Notes: generated from the sequence alone by a model not told the origin. DNA of 64,000 bases from Alphaproteobacteria bacterium (GCA_028277405.1 JANQGH010000100.1:553835-617834), one strand, 5' to 3'; positions 9,424 through 17,594 are shown, counted from the first letter of the stretch. A program made the numbers and translations.

Positions 9424-10020
9424 ATGGCCAGCCTTTACGACATCAAACCGCGCTTTCAGGCCGTCTTGCGCCCAACTGTTGAACGCCTGGCACATGCGGG
9501 CGTGCGGGCCAATGCGGTCACGGTCGCTGCCCTCGCACTTTCCGTAGCGTACGGGCTCTGCCTGGCGATCTGGCCGTTTTCCAACGTGCTCCTGCTCGGC
9601 CTGCCGGTCATCCTTCTGGCGCGCATGGCGTTGAACGCCGTGGATGGCATGCTGGCGCGTGAGCACGACCAGAAAACCAGGTTGGGCATGGTGCTGAACG
9701 AGCTTGGTGACCTGGTCTCCGACGCCGCGCTTTATCTGCCGTTGGCCGTATCCTTCGCCGCACCCGCCTGGATGATGGTGGTTTTGGTCGTGCTCGCCAT
9801 GATCGGCGAGGCGGTCGGGCTGATGGGGCCCGCCTTGGGGAACGAGCGCCGCTATGACGGGCCGTTCGGCAAGGCGGACCGCGCACTCGCCTTTGGCGCC
9901 CTGGCGATCCTGACCGCGTTCGGCTGGGCGACGTGGACCTGGGTGCCGATCGTGCTGGTCGTCGCCATCGCCTTGGCGGTCGCGACTATCGTCAACCGGG
10001 CACGCAAGGTCATGGCCTAG
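9424..10020 (+). CDS. CDP-alcohol phosphatidyltransferase family protein, YnbA-like
   Basis: A 198-residue integral membrane protein of the CDP-alcohol phosphatidyltransferase fold, which transfers a phosphatidyl group from a CDP-lipid to an alcohol. The family motif spans residues 71-100, but the first and third of the four metal-binding aspartates are Asn (N71, N92), while D74 and D96 remain. From memory, E. coli YnbA carries the same Asn changes and begins with a similar xLYxIKPxFQ stretch, so I chose ATG 9424; earlier in-frame starts exist at 9349 and 9298. It overlaps the next, CdsA-like, gene by one base. The acceptor alcohol is unknown. Confidence 0.75.
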   Translation: MASLYDIKPRFQAVLRPTVERLAHAGVRANAVTVAALALSVAYGLCLAIWPFSNVLLLGLPVILLARMALNAVDGMLAREHDQKTRLGMVLNELGDLVSDAALYLPLAVSFAAPAWMMVVLVVLAMIGEAVGLMGPALGNERRYDGPFGKADRALAFGALAILTAFGWATWTWVPIVLVVAIALAVATIVNRARKVMA

Positions 10021-10958
10021 TGGGCAGCATCTCCTATCCGTCCGTCCAATGGACCCTGGCCGGGCTGTTCGCGGTCCTGGCCGTGGTCACGGCGGTGCTC
10101 TGGCTACTGCGCCGCCGGTATCCAGATCGGGATTGGCGCGAACTGACCGATCGGACGAACAGCTGGTGGGTGCTGGTGATCGTGTTTGCCGTCGCGATCC
10201 TGGTCGGCCGTGTCGCCAGTTTGGTCTTCCTGGCCATCATGTGCTTTCTGGCCTTGAAGGAATACTTCTCGCTGATCCCCACACGGCGCGTCGACCGGCG
10301 GGTGCTGTTCTGGGCCTATCTGGCGATACCGGTGCAGTTCTACTGGATCGGCACGGGCTGGTACGTGATGTTCCTAATCTGGGTGCCGGTCTACATGTTC
10401 CTGTTGATGCCGATGATCATGGTGATCGCTGGCGAGACCAAGGGCTTCCTGCGCGCCGCCGGGTCCATTCAATGGGGCCTGATGATCTGTGTCTTTCTGT
10501 TGAGCCACACCGCAGAATTGTTGGCCGCGCCGGACGAGGGCAACCCGGTGGCCGGCAGTGCCGGTTGGCTGCTCTATCTCGTGATCCTGACCCAACTGAA
10601 CGACGTCGCCCAATATCTCTGGGGCAAGGCGATCGGCAAGACGAAGGCCGCACCTTCGGTCAGCCCGAACAAGACGGTCGAGGGCTTCCTCGGCGGCCTC
10701 GGCTCGACCTTGGTGCTCGCGGTTCTGCTGGCCCCGGTTCTGACCCCGTTTGACATCTTCACCGCCCTACTGGCGGGGGCGATCATTGCCTTTGCCGGTT
10801 TCTTCGGCGATCTGGTCATCTCGGCCCTGAAGCGCGATCTGGGCGTGAAGGATGCCGGCAGCCTGCTGCCCGGCCATGGCGGCGTTCTGGACCGGCTCGA
10901 CAGCCTGGCTTTTGCCGCGCCGCTTTTCTTCCACTTCGTCGCTTTTCTCTACTACTGA
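10020..10958 (+). CDS. CdsA-like phosphatidate cytidylyltransferase
   Basis: About 312 residues with roughly eight hydrophobic segments. The CdsA family signature is present near the C-terminus: SALKRDLGVKDAGSLLPGHG followed by GVLDRLDS. The family makes CDP-diacylglycerol from phosphatidate and CTP. GTG 10020 is chosen because it overlaps the preceding stop (TAGTG) and gives a normal N-terminus. It is probably a second, specialised copy dedicated to the YnbA-like enzyme upstream, as in the E. coli ynbA-ynbB pair. The main housekeeping cdsA is expected elsewhere. Confidence 0.8.
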   Translation: MGSISYPSVQWTLAGLFAVLAVVTAVLWLLRRRYPDRDWRELTDRTNSWWVLVIVFAVAILVGRVASLVFLAIMCFLALKEYFSLIPTRRVDRRVLFWAYLAIPVQFYWIGTGWYVMFLIWVPVYMFLLMPMIMVIAGETKGFLRAAGSIQWGLMICVFLLSHTAELLAAPDEGNPVAGSAGWLLYLVILTQLNDVAQYLWGKAIGKTKAAPSVSPNKTVEGFLGGLGSTLVLAVLLAPVLTPFDIFTALLAGAIIAFAGFFGDLVISALKRDLGVKDAGSLLPGHGGVLDRLDSLAFAAPLFFHFVAFLYY

Positions 10959-11596
10959 TGCTGCGTCTCTTGTTCTTCGCCCTGATCGTCCGGCCGATCA
11001 TGGCTTTGATCGTCGGGCTGAACGTGCGCCATCGCGAGCGATTGCCGGCGGCCGGACCGGCTGTCATCGTGGCCAATCACAACAGCCATATCGATACGCT
11101 GGGGCTGATCGCGCTCTTCCCGTTGCGCCTGCTGCGGCGGGTTCGACCAGCTGCGGCAGCCGACTATTTCACTGCGACGCCGCTGAAATCCTGGGTCTCG
11201 CGCCGGCTGATCGGCATCGTGCCGGTCGACCGGGATGCGCTGAGCCGGGGGGAGGACCCGTTGGAGCCGGTCGAGGCGGCGCTCGACAACGGTGCGATCA
11301 TCATTCTGTTTCCGGAGGGCACACGTGGCGAGCCGGAACGTTTGCAAGGGTTCAGGAAGGGCATCGCCGTTCTGGCCGAACGACGGCCCGACCTGCCTGT
11401 AACGCCGGTGTTTCTGCACGGCTTCGGCAAGGTGCTGCCGCGAGGCGCCTGGCTGCCGGTGCCGTTCTTTTGCGATGTCTTCGTCGGCGACCCCGTGGTC
11501 CCGCCGGCTGCCGGAGGCCGCGACGGCTATGTCGCCACCCTGGAGGCCGCCATGGCCGCGCTCGCGGCCGAAGGCCGGTTTCCGGACTGGGACTAA
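10958..11596 (+). CDS. PlsC-like 1-acylglycerol-phosphate acyltransferase
   Basis: A 212-residue acyltransferase of the PlsC family, which acylates lysophosphatidate or a related lipid at the inner membrane face. The HX4D catalytic motif is seen as NHNSHID and the substrate-binding block as FPEGTRGEPERLQGFRKG. The start overlaps the CdsA-like stop (TGATG), so the three lipid genes form one operon. The stop overlaps the opposing permease stop by 4 bases. A third lipid enzyme here suggests a dedicated route to an unusual phospholipid. Confidence 0.82.
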   Translation: MLRLLFFALIVRPIMALIVGLNVRHRERLPAAGPAVIVANHNSHIDTLGLIALFPLRLLRRVRPAAAADYFTATPLKSWVSRRLIGIVPVDRDALSRGEDPLEPVEAALDNGAIIILFPEGTRGEPERLQGFRKGIAVLAERRPDLPVTPVFLHGFGKVLPRGAWLPVPFFCDVFVGDPVVPPAAGGRDGYVATLEAAMAALAAEGRFPDWD

Positions 11597-12630
11597 CCCA
11601 CCGCCAGCTGAAAGACCAGGCCGGACAGGAAGGCGCCAGCCAAGGCGAAACCCAGATAGGCGCCGAACGCCGGTTTGCGCACCAGGGCGTAGACCGCGAT
11701 GGCGGCCGGGATGCAGGTGACCCCGCCGGCGACCATGAACGACAGCGCTGCCCCCGGCGCCATGCCCTGCGCCATCAGCCCGTCGACCAGCGGCAAGGCC
11801 GCATAGCCGTTAAGATAGGCCGGCACGCCGATGATCGTCGCCAACGGCAGCGACCAGGCATTGTCGTTGCCCAACGCCGACACGATCCAGGCCTCGGGGA
11901 TGTAGGCCAGCATCAAAGTCTCAAGGATGAAGGCCAGCGTCAGCCATTTCAGCAGGAACAGACCGGCCCGGCGGGCTTCGCGACCGAACTGGTCAGTTCG
12001 CGCCTGCTCGCGCCAGATCCGCCATTCGATCGGCTTTGGCGCACGCACCGTGGAACCGGCGCAGCCGCCGTCGCCGACGCCTTCGCGCAGGGGATGCTCG
12101 AACAGCCCGTAACGCTGCAAGGCCATGGTGCCGAGGCCGCCGAGCGCGCCGATGCTGAACGCGGCCAGGGTTTTGCCCACGGCGAAGTCGATGCCCAACG
12201 TGCCGACGGTCAGCGCGAACATGGATGGATCCATGATCGGCGAGGCTAGCCAAAAGGCCATGACCGGTGCCAAGGGCACGCCCATCGCCAAAAGGGCGGC
12301 GATCAGGGGGATCACGCCGCACGAGCAGAACGGCGAGATCGCGCCGAACAGGGCGGCCACGAAGATCATCTGCAAGGGGCGCCCGGTGAACGCCCGCGCG
12401 ATCAACTGGTCGGCGCCGCTCGCCTTGGCATAGCCGGCGATGCCGACCGCGAGGATGAGGAACGGCAGAACCTCAAGCAGGCTGCCGCCGGTATCGGGCA
12501 GCGTAACCGAGAGCTGGCCTGGGTCCAGTAGAGCCAAGGCCAGCAGGATGGCGAGTACGGCCAGCCAGACCCGATCGATCTGCAGCGGATGGGCCAGCGT
12601 GTGACCGGCGCGGCGGACGAGTTCGGTCAT
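11593..12630 (-). CDS. Permease of the ArsP/SO_0444 type
   Basis: A 345-residue polytopic membrane protein of the DUF318 permease family. It contains the hallmark FCSCGVIPLIAALLAMGVPL in one helix and a second related half near the C-terminus (GGVTCIPAA). Members have been linked to efflux of organoarsenicals (ArsP) or of Cu/Zn (SO_0444). A central loop of about 70 residues is polar. It is coupled to the ArsR gene upstream (ATGA overlap), so expression is probably metal- or metalloid-induced. The substrate is not determined by sequence. Confidence 0.8.
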   Translation of the reverse strand: MTELVRRAGHTLAHPLQIDRVWLAVLAILLALALLDPGQLSVTLPDTGGSLLEVLPFLILAVGIAGYAKASGADQLIARAFTGRPLQMIFVAALFGAISPFCSCGVIPLIAALLAMGVPLAPVMAFWLASPIMDPSMFALTVGTLGIDFAVGKTLAAFSIGALGGLGTMALQRYGLFEHPLREGVGDGGCAGSTVRAPKPIEWRIWREQARTDQFGREARRAGLFLLKWLTLAFILETLMLAYIPEAWIVSALGNDNAWSLPLATIIGVPAYLNGYAALPLVDGLMAQGMAPGAALSFMVAGGVTCIPAAIAVYALVRKPAFGAYLGFALAGAFLSGLVFQLAVG

Positions 12631-12995
12631 GAGACGATGTCCAGTGTCGGGGGTTTGCCGGCGCGGCTTTCAGCGTGGCGGTCGCCCTGGTTGCCACCGA
12701 CATCGGCGCAGCATTCGGCCGTCAGGTAGCCCAGCATCGCGTCCATCACGGGGAAGGCTGGACGGCAGATCACTTCGCGCCCCTGGCGTTCCTGCGCCAC
12801 AAGGCCGGACCGGGTGAGCGCGCTAAGGTGGTGCGACAGGGTCGACCCGGGCAAGCCTAAGGCGGCCTGAATGCCGCCGACGGTCATGCCATCGGGACCT
12901 GAACGGGCCAAACGGCGAAAGATCTCCAGCCGGGTCGGCTTGCCCAGCGCGGCTAGGCAGGCGGCGGCACGAACGCTATTCATCGCTTCAGTCAT
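12627..12995 (-). CDS. ArsR/SmtB-family transcriptional repressor
   Basis: A 122-residue winged-helix regulator. The HTH is in VGGIQAALGLPGSTLSHHLS, followed by the ALTRSGLVAQERQGREVIC wing. The C-terminal AECCADVGGNQGDRH stretch has paired cysteines and a histidine that could bind a metal or metalloid, though the classical ELCVCDL site is absent. ATG 12995 gives the family length; another ATG lies four codons in. It overlaps the permease gene (ATGA), and a 36-bp imperfect palindrome lies directly upstream. Confidence 0.85.
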   Translation of the reverse strand: MTEAMNSVRAAACLAALGKPTRLEIFRRLARSGPDGMTVGGIQAALGLPGSTLSHHLSALTRSGLVAQERQGREVICRPAFPVMDAMLGYLTAECCADVGGNQGDRHAESRAGKPPTLDIVS

Positions 12996-13030
12996 GACAT
13001 ATCTATATTTCCAGAAAAGTCGATATGTCA
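12995..13030. promoter_or_regulatory. Probable ArsR operator
   Basis: A perfect 9-bp inverted repeat, TGACATATC / GATATGTCA, separated by 18 bases. The palindrome extends imperfectly inward (14 of 18 positions symmetric). It abuts the arsR start codon and lies about 100 bases from the divergent dioxygenase gene, so one repressor could control both. AT-rich dyads like this are typical ArsR operators. Confidence 0.6.
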
Positions 13031-13127
13031 AGCGCAGATGTGTCGCCAAGATGTGCCGTGGTGGAATCATTCGGTTTCGACCGGGGGCGCGAACGCGCAG
13101 GCTTATCAAGCGTCGCTGGCGGATGGT

Positions 13128-13865
13128 ATGACTAAACCCATGAGCCCATTTCGACTGGCAAGCGAGTTTCGCCAAAACGGCTATTGCCTGATACCCGACG
13201 CGATAGCGCCGGAGACCTTGGAAAACCTGTGGCGGGCCTGCGATGCGATGGTCGCCGATCCACGTCGGGCGGAAAAACGACAAGGCCGCCACAAGATCGA
13301 TGTTGGGGACAAACGGCTGTTCCTCAGCCACCGGCATGAGGAGTTTCCGGCCGTCGAGGCCTTCCTCATGGCGGGGCCGGTGGCGGAGTTGGCCCGAACG
13401 CTGATGGGGCCGCACCCCTATCTCTTCAACGAGCAGTTCGTATTCAAGGCCGCCGGGGCTGGGTCAAGCTTCGCCTGGCATCAGGATTCGGGCTATGTCG
13501 GATTTGACCACCCGCCCTACCTGACGCTGTGGTGTGCGCTCGATGACGCCACGTTGGACAATGGCTGCATTCATGTCTTGCCGCGCGACCTTGCCAAGGA
13601 CACTGACGTCAATCCCCATGTCTGGGATGAGGCGGGCAAAGAACTCGTCGGCTATGACGGCGATCAGGTGGGTGTGGCCGTACCGTGTGCGGCAGGGTCG
13701 ATCATCGCGTTCTCCAGCGTGACGCTCCATCGCTCCGGATCGAACAGGACCGAACGGCCACGGCGCGCTTATGTCTGCCAATACTCCGCAGCGCCGATCC
13801 TGCGGCCAGAGACGGGGGCGCCGCTGAACTACGCCAAGCCGCTGCCGATACCGGCCAGCCCATAA
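13128..13865 (+). CDS. Phytanoyl-CoA dioxygenase (PhyH) family protein
   Basis: About 245 residues of a non-haem Fe(II)/2-oxoglutarate oxygenase. The iron-binding HxD is seen in FAWHQDSGYVGF and the distal His with its neighbouring Arg region in SSVTLHRSGSNRTE. The family hydroxylates varied small molecules, including ectoine-type compounds, phytanoyl-CoA and phosphonates; the substrate here is unknown. ATG 13128 is taken as start, with another at 13140. The frame is open 30 codons further upstream without support. It is divergent from arsR and converges on trpF. Confidence 0.75.
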   Translation: MTKPMSPFRLASEFRQNGYCLIPDAIAPETLENLWRACDAMVADPRRAEKRQGRHKIDVGDKRLFLSHRHEEFPAVEAFLMAGPVAELARTLMGPHPYLFNEQFVFKAAGAGSSFAWHQDSGYVGFDHPPYLTLWCALDDATLDNGCIHVLPRDLAKDTDVNPHVWDEAGKELVGYDGDQVGVAVPCAAGSIIAFSSVTLHRSGSNRTERPRRAYVCQYSAAPILRPETGAPLNYAKPLPIPASP

Positions 13866-13879
13866 GCCCGGCCGAAGCG

Positions 13880-14524
13880 CTAAAGCTGCGCGGCCTCGGC
13901 GAGGAACGCTCGGATCAGCGCCGGTGTCTTGTTGCCGGGTCGGTCTTCCACGCCGGACGAGGTGTCGACCGCCACCGCCCCGGTCGTACGAACGGCGTCC
14001 GCCAGATTGTCGGCCGTCAGGCCCCCGGACAGCATCCAGGGTTTTGACCAGTCTCGGCCGGCCAGCAGCGACCAGTCAAAGGCAATCCCATTGCCGCCCG
14101 GCAGCGCCGCCACATTGTCGGGGGGCTTGGCGTCGAACAGCAGACGATCGACGGCCGGCTCGAAGGCGGAGACCTGATCGAGATCGGCATCGCTGGCAAT
14201 GCGGATGGCTTTCATGACCGGCATGGAAACGTTGCGCCGGATCTCGGCCACCCGTTCGGGCGTTTCGTCGCCGTGAAGCTGGATCATGTCGAGCGGAACT
14301 TGCGACACGACAGTGTCCAACAGCTCGTCGTCAGGCGTGACGAAGAGACCGACGGTGCGCACACCCGTCGGCGCCTGACGCGCCAGTTGGGCGGCCAGTT
14401 CCGGCCCGACATAGCGCGGGCTTTTGGGATAGAAGACGAACCCGACATAGCGTGCGCCATGGGCGGCCGCCGCCGCCAGCGTTTCCGGCGTCGATATCCC
14501 GCAGATTTTCGTCTGTAGCCTCAT
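13880..14524 (-). CDS. trpF: Phosphoribosylanthranilate isomerase
   Basis: A 214-residue TIM-barrel enzyme of tryptophan synthesis. The N-terminal KICGISTPETLAAA has the catalytic Cys, followed by VGFVFYPKSPR. The general-acid Asp and phosphate loops are visible in VAVDTSSGVED near the C-terminus (GG at LSGGLTADN). It lies 31 bases after pyrF in the same direction. The usual neighbour trpB is separated from it by an accessory block. Confidence 0.94.
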   Translation of the reverse strand: MRLQTKICGISTPETLAAAAAHGARYVGFVFYPKSPRYVGPELAAQLARQAPTGVRTVGLFVTPDDELLDTVVSQVPLDMIQLHGDETPERVAEIRRNVSMPVMKAIRIASDADLDQVSAFEPAVDRLLFDAKPPDNVAALPGGNGIAFDWSLLAGRDWSKPWMLSGGLTADNLADAVRTTGAVAVDTSSGVEDRPGNKTPALIRAFLAEAAQL

Positions 14525-14555
14525 GGCGACAGCATGGGGTTACTGGCCCCGTGGA

Positions 14556-15272
14556 TCAAGCCGCCTCCACGCCGAGAGAGCGGGCGATGGCGGCGGCTGC
14601 TTCGCCGGGATCGTCGGCCTGAGTAATCGGACGGCCGATGACCAGGTGACTGGCGCCGAGCGCCATGGCTTGTTCCGGCGTGACGGTGCGCTTCTGATCG
14701 TCTTCGCCCCACCCGGCCGGCCGGATGCCGGGAACCATCAGCACGAAATCCGGTCCCGTAACGGTGCGCAGTTGCGTGATCTCCGGCGCGGCGCAAACGA
14801 CACCGTCCAGCCCGCTCTCCTTGGCCAAGCTGGCCAGGCGGCCAACCTGGGTCCCAACGTCGGGGTCTTGACCGACGGCGAGCATGTCCGTGGCGTCGAG
14901 ACTGGTCAACACGGTCACACCGAGCAGCTTCGGCGGTGCCACGCCATAGATCTCCGCCCCTTCTTCCGCCGCCTCCGCGGCGGCGCGCATCATCTCCTCG
15001 CCGCCGCTGGCGTGGATGGTGATGTAGGCGAACTCCAACGGGCACAGCGCGCGCACAGCCGCGGCGACCGTGTTGGGGATGTCGTGCAGCTTCACGTCCA
15101 GGAAGATCGGCTTTTCGGCCGCGCGGCCGACTTCATGCACCCCGTGCGGGCCGTTGTTGGCGAAGAATTCCAGACCGAGTTTCAGCCCGCCGACATAGGG
15201 CCCGACGGCGCGCGCCCAAGTGAGCGCCTGGTCCATGGAGATGGTGTCGATGGCAACGAAGATCGGGGACAT
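14556..15272 (-). CDS. pyrF: Orotidine 5'-phosphate decarboxylase
   Basis: A 238-residue enzyme making UMP. The catalytic Lys-Asp tetrad region is visible as FLDVKLHDIPNTVAAAV. An N-terminal IFVAIDT strand and a C-terminal VIGRPITQADDPGEAA phosphate loop complete the barrel. It is transcribed with trpF downstream, a common alphaproteobacterial pairing. The flavoenzyme gene ends only 9 bases upstream, so it may be read through from there. Confidence 0.95.
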   Translation of the reverse strand: MSPIFVAIDTISMDQALTWARAVGPYVGGLKLGLEFFANNGPHGVHEVGRAAEKPIFLDVKLHDIPNTVAAAVRALCPLEFAYITIHASGGEEMMRAAAEAAEEGAEIYGVAPPKLLGVTVLTSLDATDMLAVGQDPDVGTQVGRLASLAKESGLDGVVCAAPEITQLRTVTGPDFVLMVPGIRPAGWGEDDQKRTVTPEQAMALGASHLVIGRPITQADDPGEAAAAIARSLGVEAA

Positions 15273-15281
15273 GGATGCCTC

Positions 15282-16403
15282 TCAGTCAGCGCGAGTGTCC
15301 AAATATCCGGCCGCCCAGCGGGTGATTTCGGCGCCGTCACGCCTGTCTTCCAAGGCGTCGGCGACCGCTTCGCCCAGCAGCGGTCCAAACTTGAACCCAT
15401 GGCCGCTGAAGCCGGTCATCAGCCAGGCCGAACTGCCGATGGGTTCGACCACGAACCGTTCGGCCGGCGGGTGCACTGTGTAGAAGCACACCTTGCCGAC
15501 GTCCAGAGAGAACCGGTCGAACGATGCCAAACGGTTCGCGCAGGACTGGAACAACGCCCGCGTTTCCTCTTCGCCCGCGTCGCGGTCCGTGTCGGGGTCC
15601 CCGGTCATGGAAAAGCTGTGGTCGCTCACCTTAAGCCCGGTACCTGCCACTGGCGGAACCAGATAGAAGCCTCTGTCGGGCTCGATCTCCAAGACCATCG
15701 GCATGTGGGCCCATTCGGCGGCCTCGTCGGCGGGCGGGGTCAGATAGGCGACAACCTGGCGCGACGGCACCACGCGATCGGCGGGGCCAGGCAGCAACTG
15801 TCGAACCCAGGGGCCGGCCGCGACGATCAGCCTGTCGGCCTGGAGGTTTCTACCATCCTCCAGCCGAAGCGAGGCGCCGTCCGGATCGACACTGACGACC
15901 CGCTGGTGCGGCATCAGCGTGACGCCGCGCAGCGCCAGATGGTGAGAAAGCAGCTCGATGATGCGCCCCGCCAGCAGGGTGCCGCCGGTCTTCAGATAAA
16001 AGGCATGATCGACCCTGTCCGGCGTTAGCAGTGGGAAGCGCCATGACAGATCATTGGGGGTCAGCATCTCGATCGCGTGCCCCTGCGACTTCAAGACTTC
16101 GGCACTTGCGTTCAGCCAATCCTGGCCCGCCGTCCCGACGGCAAGCGTGCCGGTCTGGATGTAAAGAGACTCACCCAGATCCTGCCAAACCCTGTCCCAG
16201 GCCGGAAAGGCCTCGCCCACCATCGCCGCGTAACCGGCCATGTCGCCGTAGGCGTAGCGGATCAGCCGGTGCTGATCGACGGAGGAGCCCAGCGGGTTCG
16301 GAATGGCTGCCTGTTCGACCACGGTGACATCGTGACCGCGCCGGGCCATGGCCCACGCAACCGACAAACCCATGATGCCGGCGCCGATAATGAGAAGTTT
16401 CAT
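15282..16403 (-). CDS. FAD-dependent oxidoreductase, monomeric sarcosine oxidase-like
   Basis: A 373-residue member of the D-amino-acid oxidase/sarcosine oxidase group. The Rossmann motif IIGAGIMGLSVAWAMARRG and the following ExxR-like region bind FAD. Cys306 in VCFYTVHPPAERF aligns with the cysteine that carries covalent FAD in monomeric sarcosine oxidase. The C-terminal GFSGHGFKFGPLLGE motif also fits. It probably oxidises an N-methyl amino acid or similar secondary amine. It lies directly downstream of a LysR gene and upstream of pyrF on the same strand. Confidence 0.78.
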   Translation of the reverse strand: MKLLIIGAGIMGLSVAWAMARRGHDVTVVEQAAIPNPLGSSVDQHRLIRYAYGDMAGYAAMVGEAFPAWDRVWQDLGESLYIQTGTLAVGTAGQDWLNASAEVLKSQGHAIEMLTPNDLSWRFPLLTPDRVDHAFYLKTGGTLLAGRIIELLSHHLALRGVTLMPHQRVVSVDPDGASLRLEDGRNLQADRLIVAAGPWVRQLLPGPADRVVPSRQVVAYLTPPADEAAEWAHMPMVLEIEPDRGFYLVPPVAGTGLKVSDHSFSMTGDPDTDRDAGEEETRALFQSCANRLASFDRFSLDVGKVCFYTVHPPAERFVVEPIGSSAWLMTGFSGHGFKFGPLLGEAVADALEDRRDGAEITRWAAGYLDTRAD

Positions 16404-16435
16404 GGCTGCTCGCGGCGCCTGTCCGAAACAGGCTC

Positions 16436-17347
16436 TTACGGGTCGGGATGGTCGACCGTAAGCCTTCCATGGTGCGCGAACAAGGCATCCAGACGGTCGA
16501 CCAGGGTCATCACCGCCGGCCGGTTGCGGCTGTCGGCGTGATACACCAGCCAGATCTGGCCCTGCAACTCGTCAATCGTTCCGCTCACACGCACGAGGTC
16601 CGGCTCCGGGTCCGCCGCGTAGCAGGGCAACAGCCCCAGACCGGCCTCGGCCTTGACCGCCTCCAGCAGGATCAGCGAGGAGGCGCAGCGGACCTGCGGC
16701 TTGGCCCCCTGGCGTCGAGCCTCAAGCCACGTTGCCGAGCGCAAATGGTGGTGGGTGTCGTCATAACCCACCCAGGGGCAAGTCCTGTATCTCTGCTCGC
16801 TCGTGGCCTCCGGATGGCTCCGCAGCAGAGCGCGCGCGGCATAGACGGCGCGCGACGGGCGAGCGACCAACCTAGTGATCAGATCACCGCTTTCCGGCAG
16901 CACGTTGCGCAGCGCGATATCGGCTTCGCGGCGGCTGAGGTTCAAGAACCCGAAACTGGGCACGATTTCGATCTCGACATCAGGCATGTTGGCCACCAGC
17001 GTGCCGACCGACTGCATCAGGAACCGGCCGCCCCATTCGCCCACGGCAATCCGGACGGTGCCATAGAGCCGGCTGGGGTTGGCGGGCCAGGCGCGTTCAA
17101 GGGCCCGCGCCTCCGCACCCATCGACTCCGCGATCGGATGCAAGGCGCCGCCCGCCCGCGTCAGGCGAAGCCCGTCTTGCCGGCGATCGAACAGGCGTTC
17201 GCCGAGCTGGGCCTCCAGCGCCGCAATGCGACGTCCGATGGTCGGCTGGCTGAGGCCGAGCCGTCGACCCGCGGCCGTCAGGCTTCCGGTCTCGGCAACC
17301 GCTTGAAAGGCTTGCAGAAGATCCCAGCCGATGCGCGTCTCATTCAT
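16436..17347 (-). CDS. LysR-family transcriptional regulator
   Basis: A 303-residue LysR protein: winged HTH at about 8-65 (LTAAGRRLGLSQPTIGRRIA, then LEAQLGERLFDRR), then a periplasmic-binding-like effector domain. It lies 32 bases upstream of the flavoenzyme gene on the same strand and divergent from the DUF1127 gene. It may control either. The effector is unknown. Confidence 0.88.
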   Translation of the reverse strand: MNETRIGWDLLQAFQAVAETGSLTAAGRRLGLSQPTIGRRIAALEAQLGERLFDRRQDGLRLTRAGGALHPIAESMGAEARALERAWPANPSRLYGTVRIAVGEWGGRFLMQSVGTLVANMPDVEIEIVPSFGFLNLSRREADIALRNVLPESGDLITRLVARPSRAVYAARALLRSHPEATSEQRYRTCPWVGYDDTHHHLRSATWLEARRQGAKPQVRCASSLILLEAVKAEAGLGLLPCYAADPEPDLVRVSGTIDELQGQIWLVYHADSRNRPAVMTLVDRLDALFAHHGRLTVDHPDP

Positions 17348-17351
17348 GATT

Positions 17352-17391
17352 GAATGCTAGTATTCCCAATCGTCGAATTTCAATTCAATTG
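17352..17391. promoter_or_regulatory. Two small palindromes in the LysR/DUF1127 intergenic region
   Basis: GAATGCTAGTATTC (17352-17365) is a 14-base near-palindrome and CAATTCAATTG (17381-17391) a perfect 11-base one. They lie just upstream of the LysR start in an AT-rich stretch. These are plausible LysR binding sites (T-N11-A type), but no binding data exist. Confidence 0.35.
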
Positions 17392-17399
17392 TGAACGTA

Positions 17400-17429
17400 C
17401 CAGCTTGTTGGCTCCAACATAAGCTGGAG
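17400..17429 (+). promoter_or_regulatory. 5' leader hairpin overlapping the DUF1127 ribosome-binding site
   Basis: CCAGCTT-GTTGG-CT-CCAAC-AT-AAGCTGG can fold into a nearly continuous 12-bp stem (17400-17427). The GGAG ribosome-binding site (17426-17429) overlaps its 3' arm, nine bases before the ATG of the small protein. Folding would hide the site, so this could act as a translational switch. Confidence 0.45.
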
Positions 17430-17438
17430 CCGTACGCC

Positions 17439-17594
17439 ATGATCAGGGTCGTCAAACTTCATCCAATGCCGGCAATCGGCGCGTGGTTCGGTCGCCGCCT
17501 TGCGCGCGTTTGGTGGCGATCGAACCGCAGGCTTGGCCGGTTGTCCGATCATCTATTGCGCGATATCGGCCTGGACAGCGACCAAGCGCGATGA
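17439..17594 (+). CDS. DUF1127 small protein
   Basis: A 51-residue basic protein ending in the DUF1127 signature RLSDHLLRDIGLDSDQAR, preceded by an Arg/Trp-rich helix. Short DUF1127 proteins are common in alphaproteobacteria; at least one (CcaF1 of Rhodobacter) binds RNA and affects RNA turnover. The start at ATG 17439 follows GGAG by nine bases. An ATG at 17391 would add 16 residues across the hairpin and has no ribosome-binding site. It abuts the AGE-family gene end to end. Confidence 0.75.
   Translation: MIRVVKLHPMPAIGAWFGRRLARVWWRSNRRLGRLSDHLLRDIGLDSDQAR

Noticed and set aside
14523..16028. 501-codon plus-strand frame opposite pyrF and the flavoenzyme
   Set aside because: Covers two real genes on the other strand and has shadow composition.
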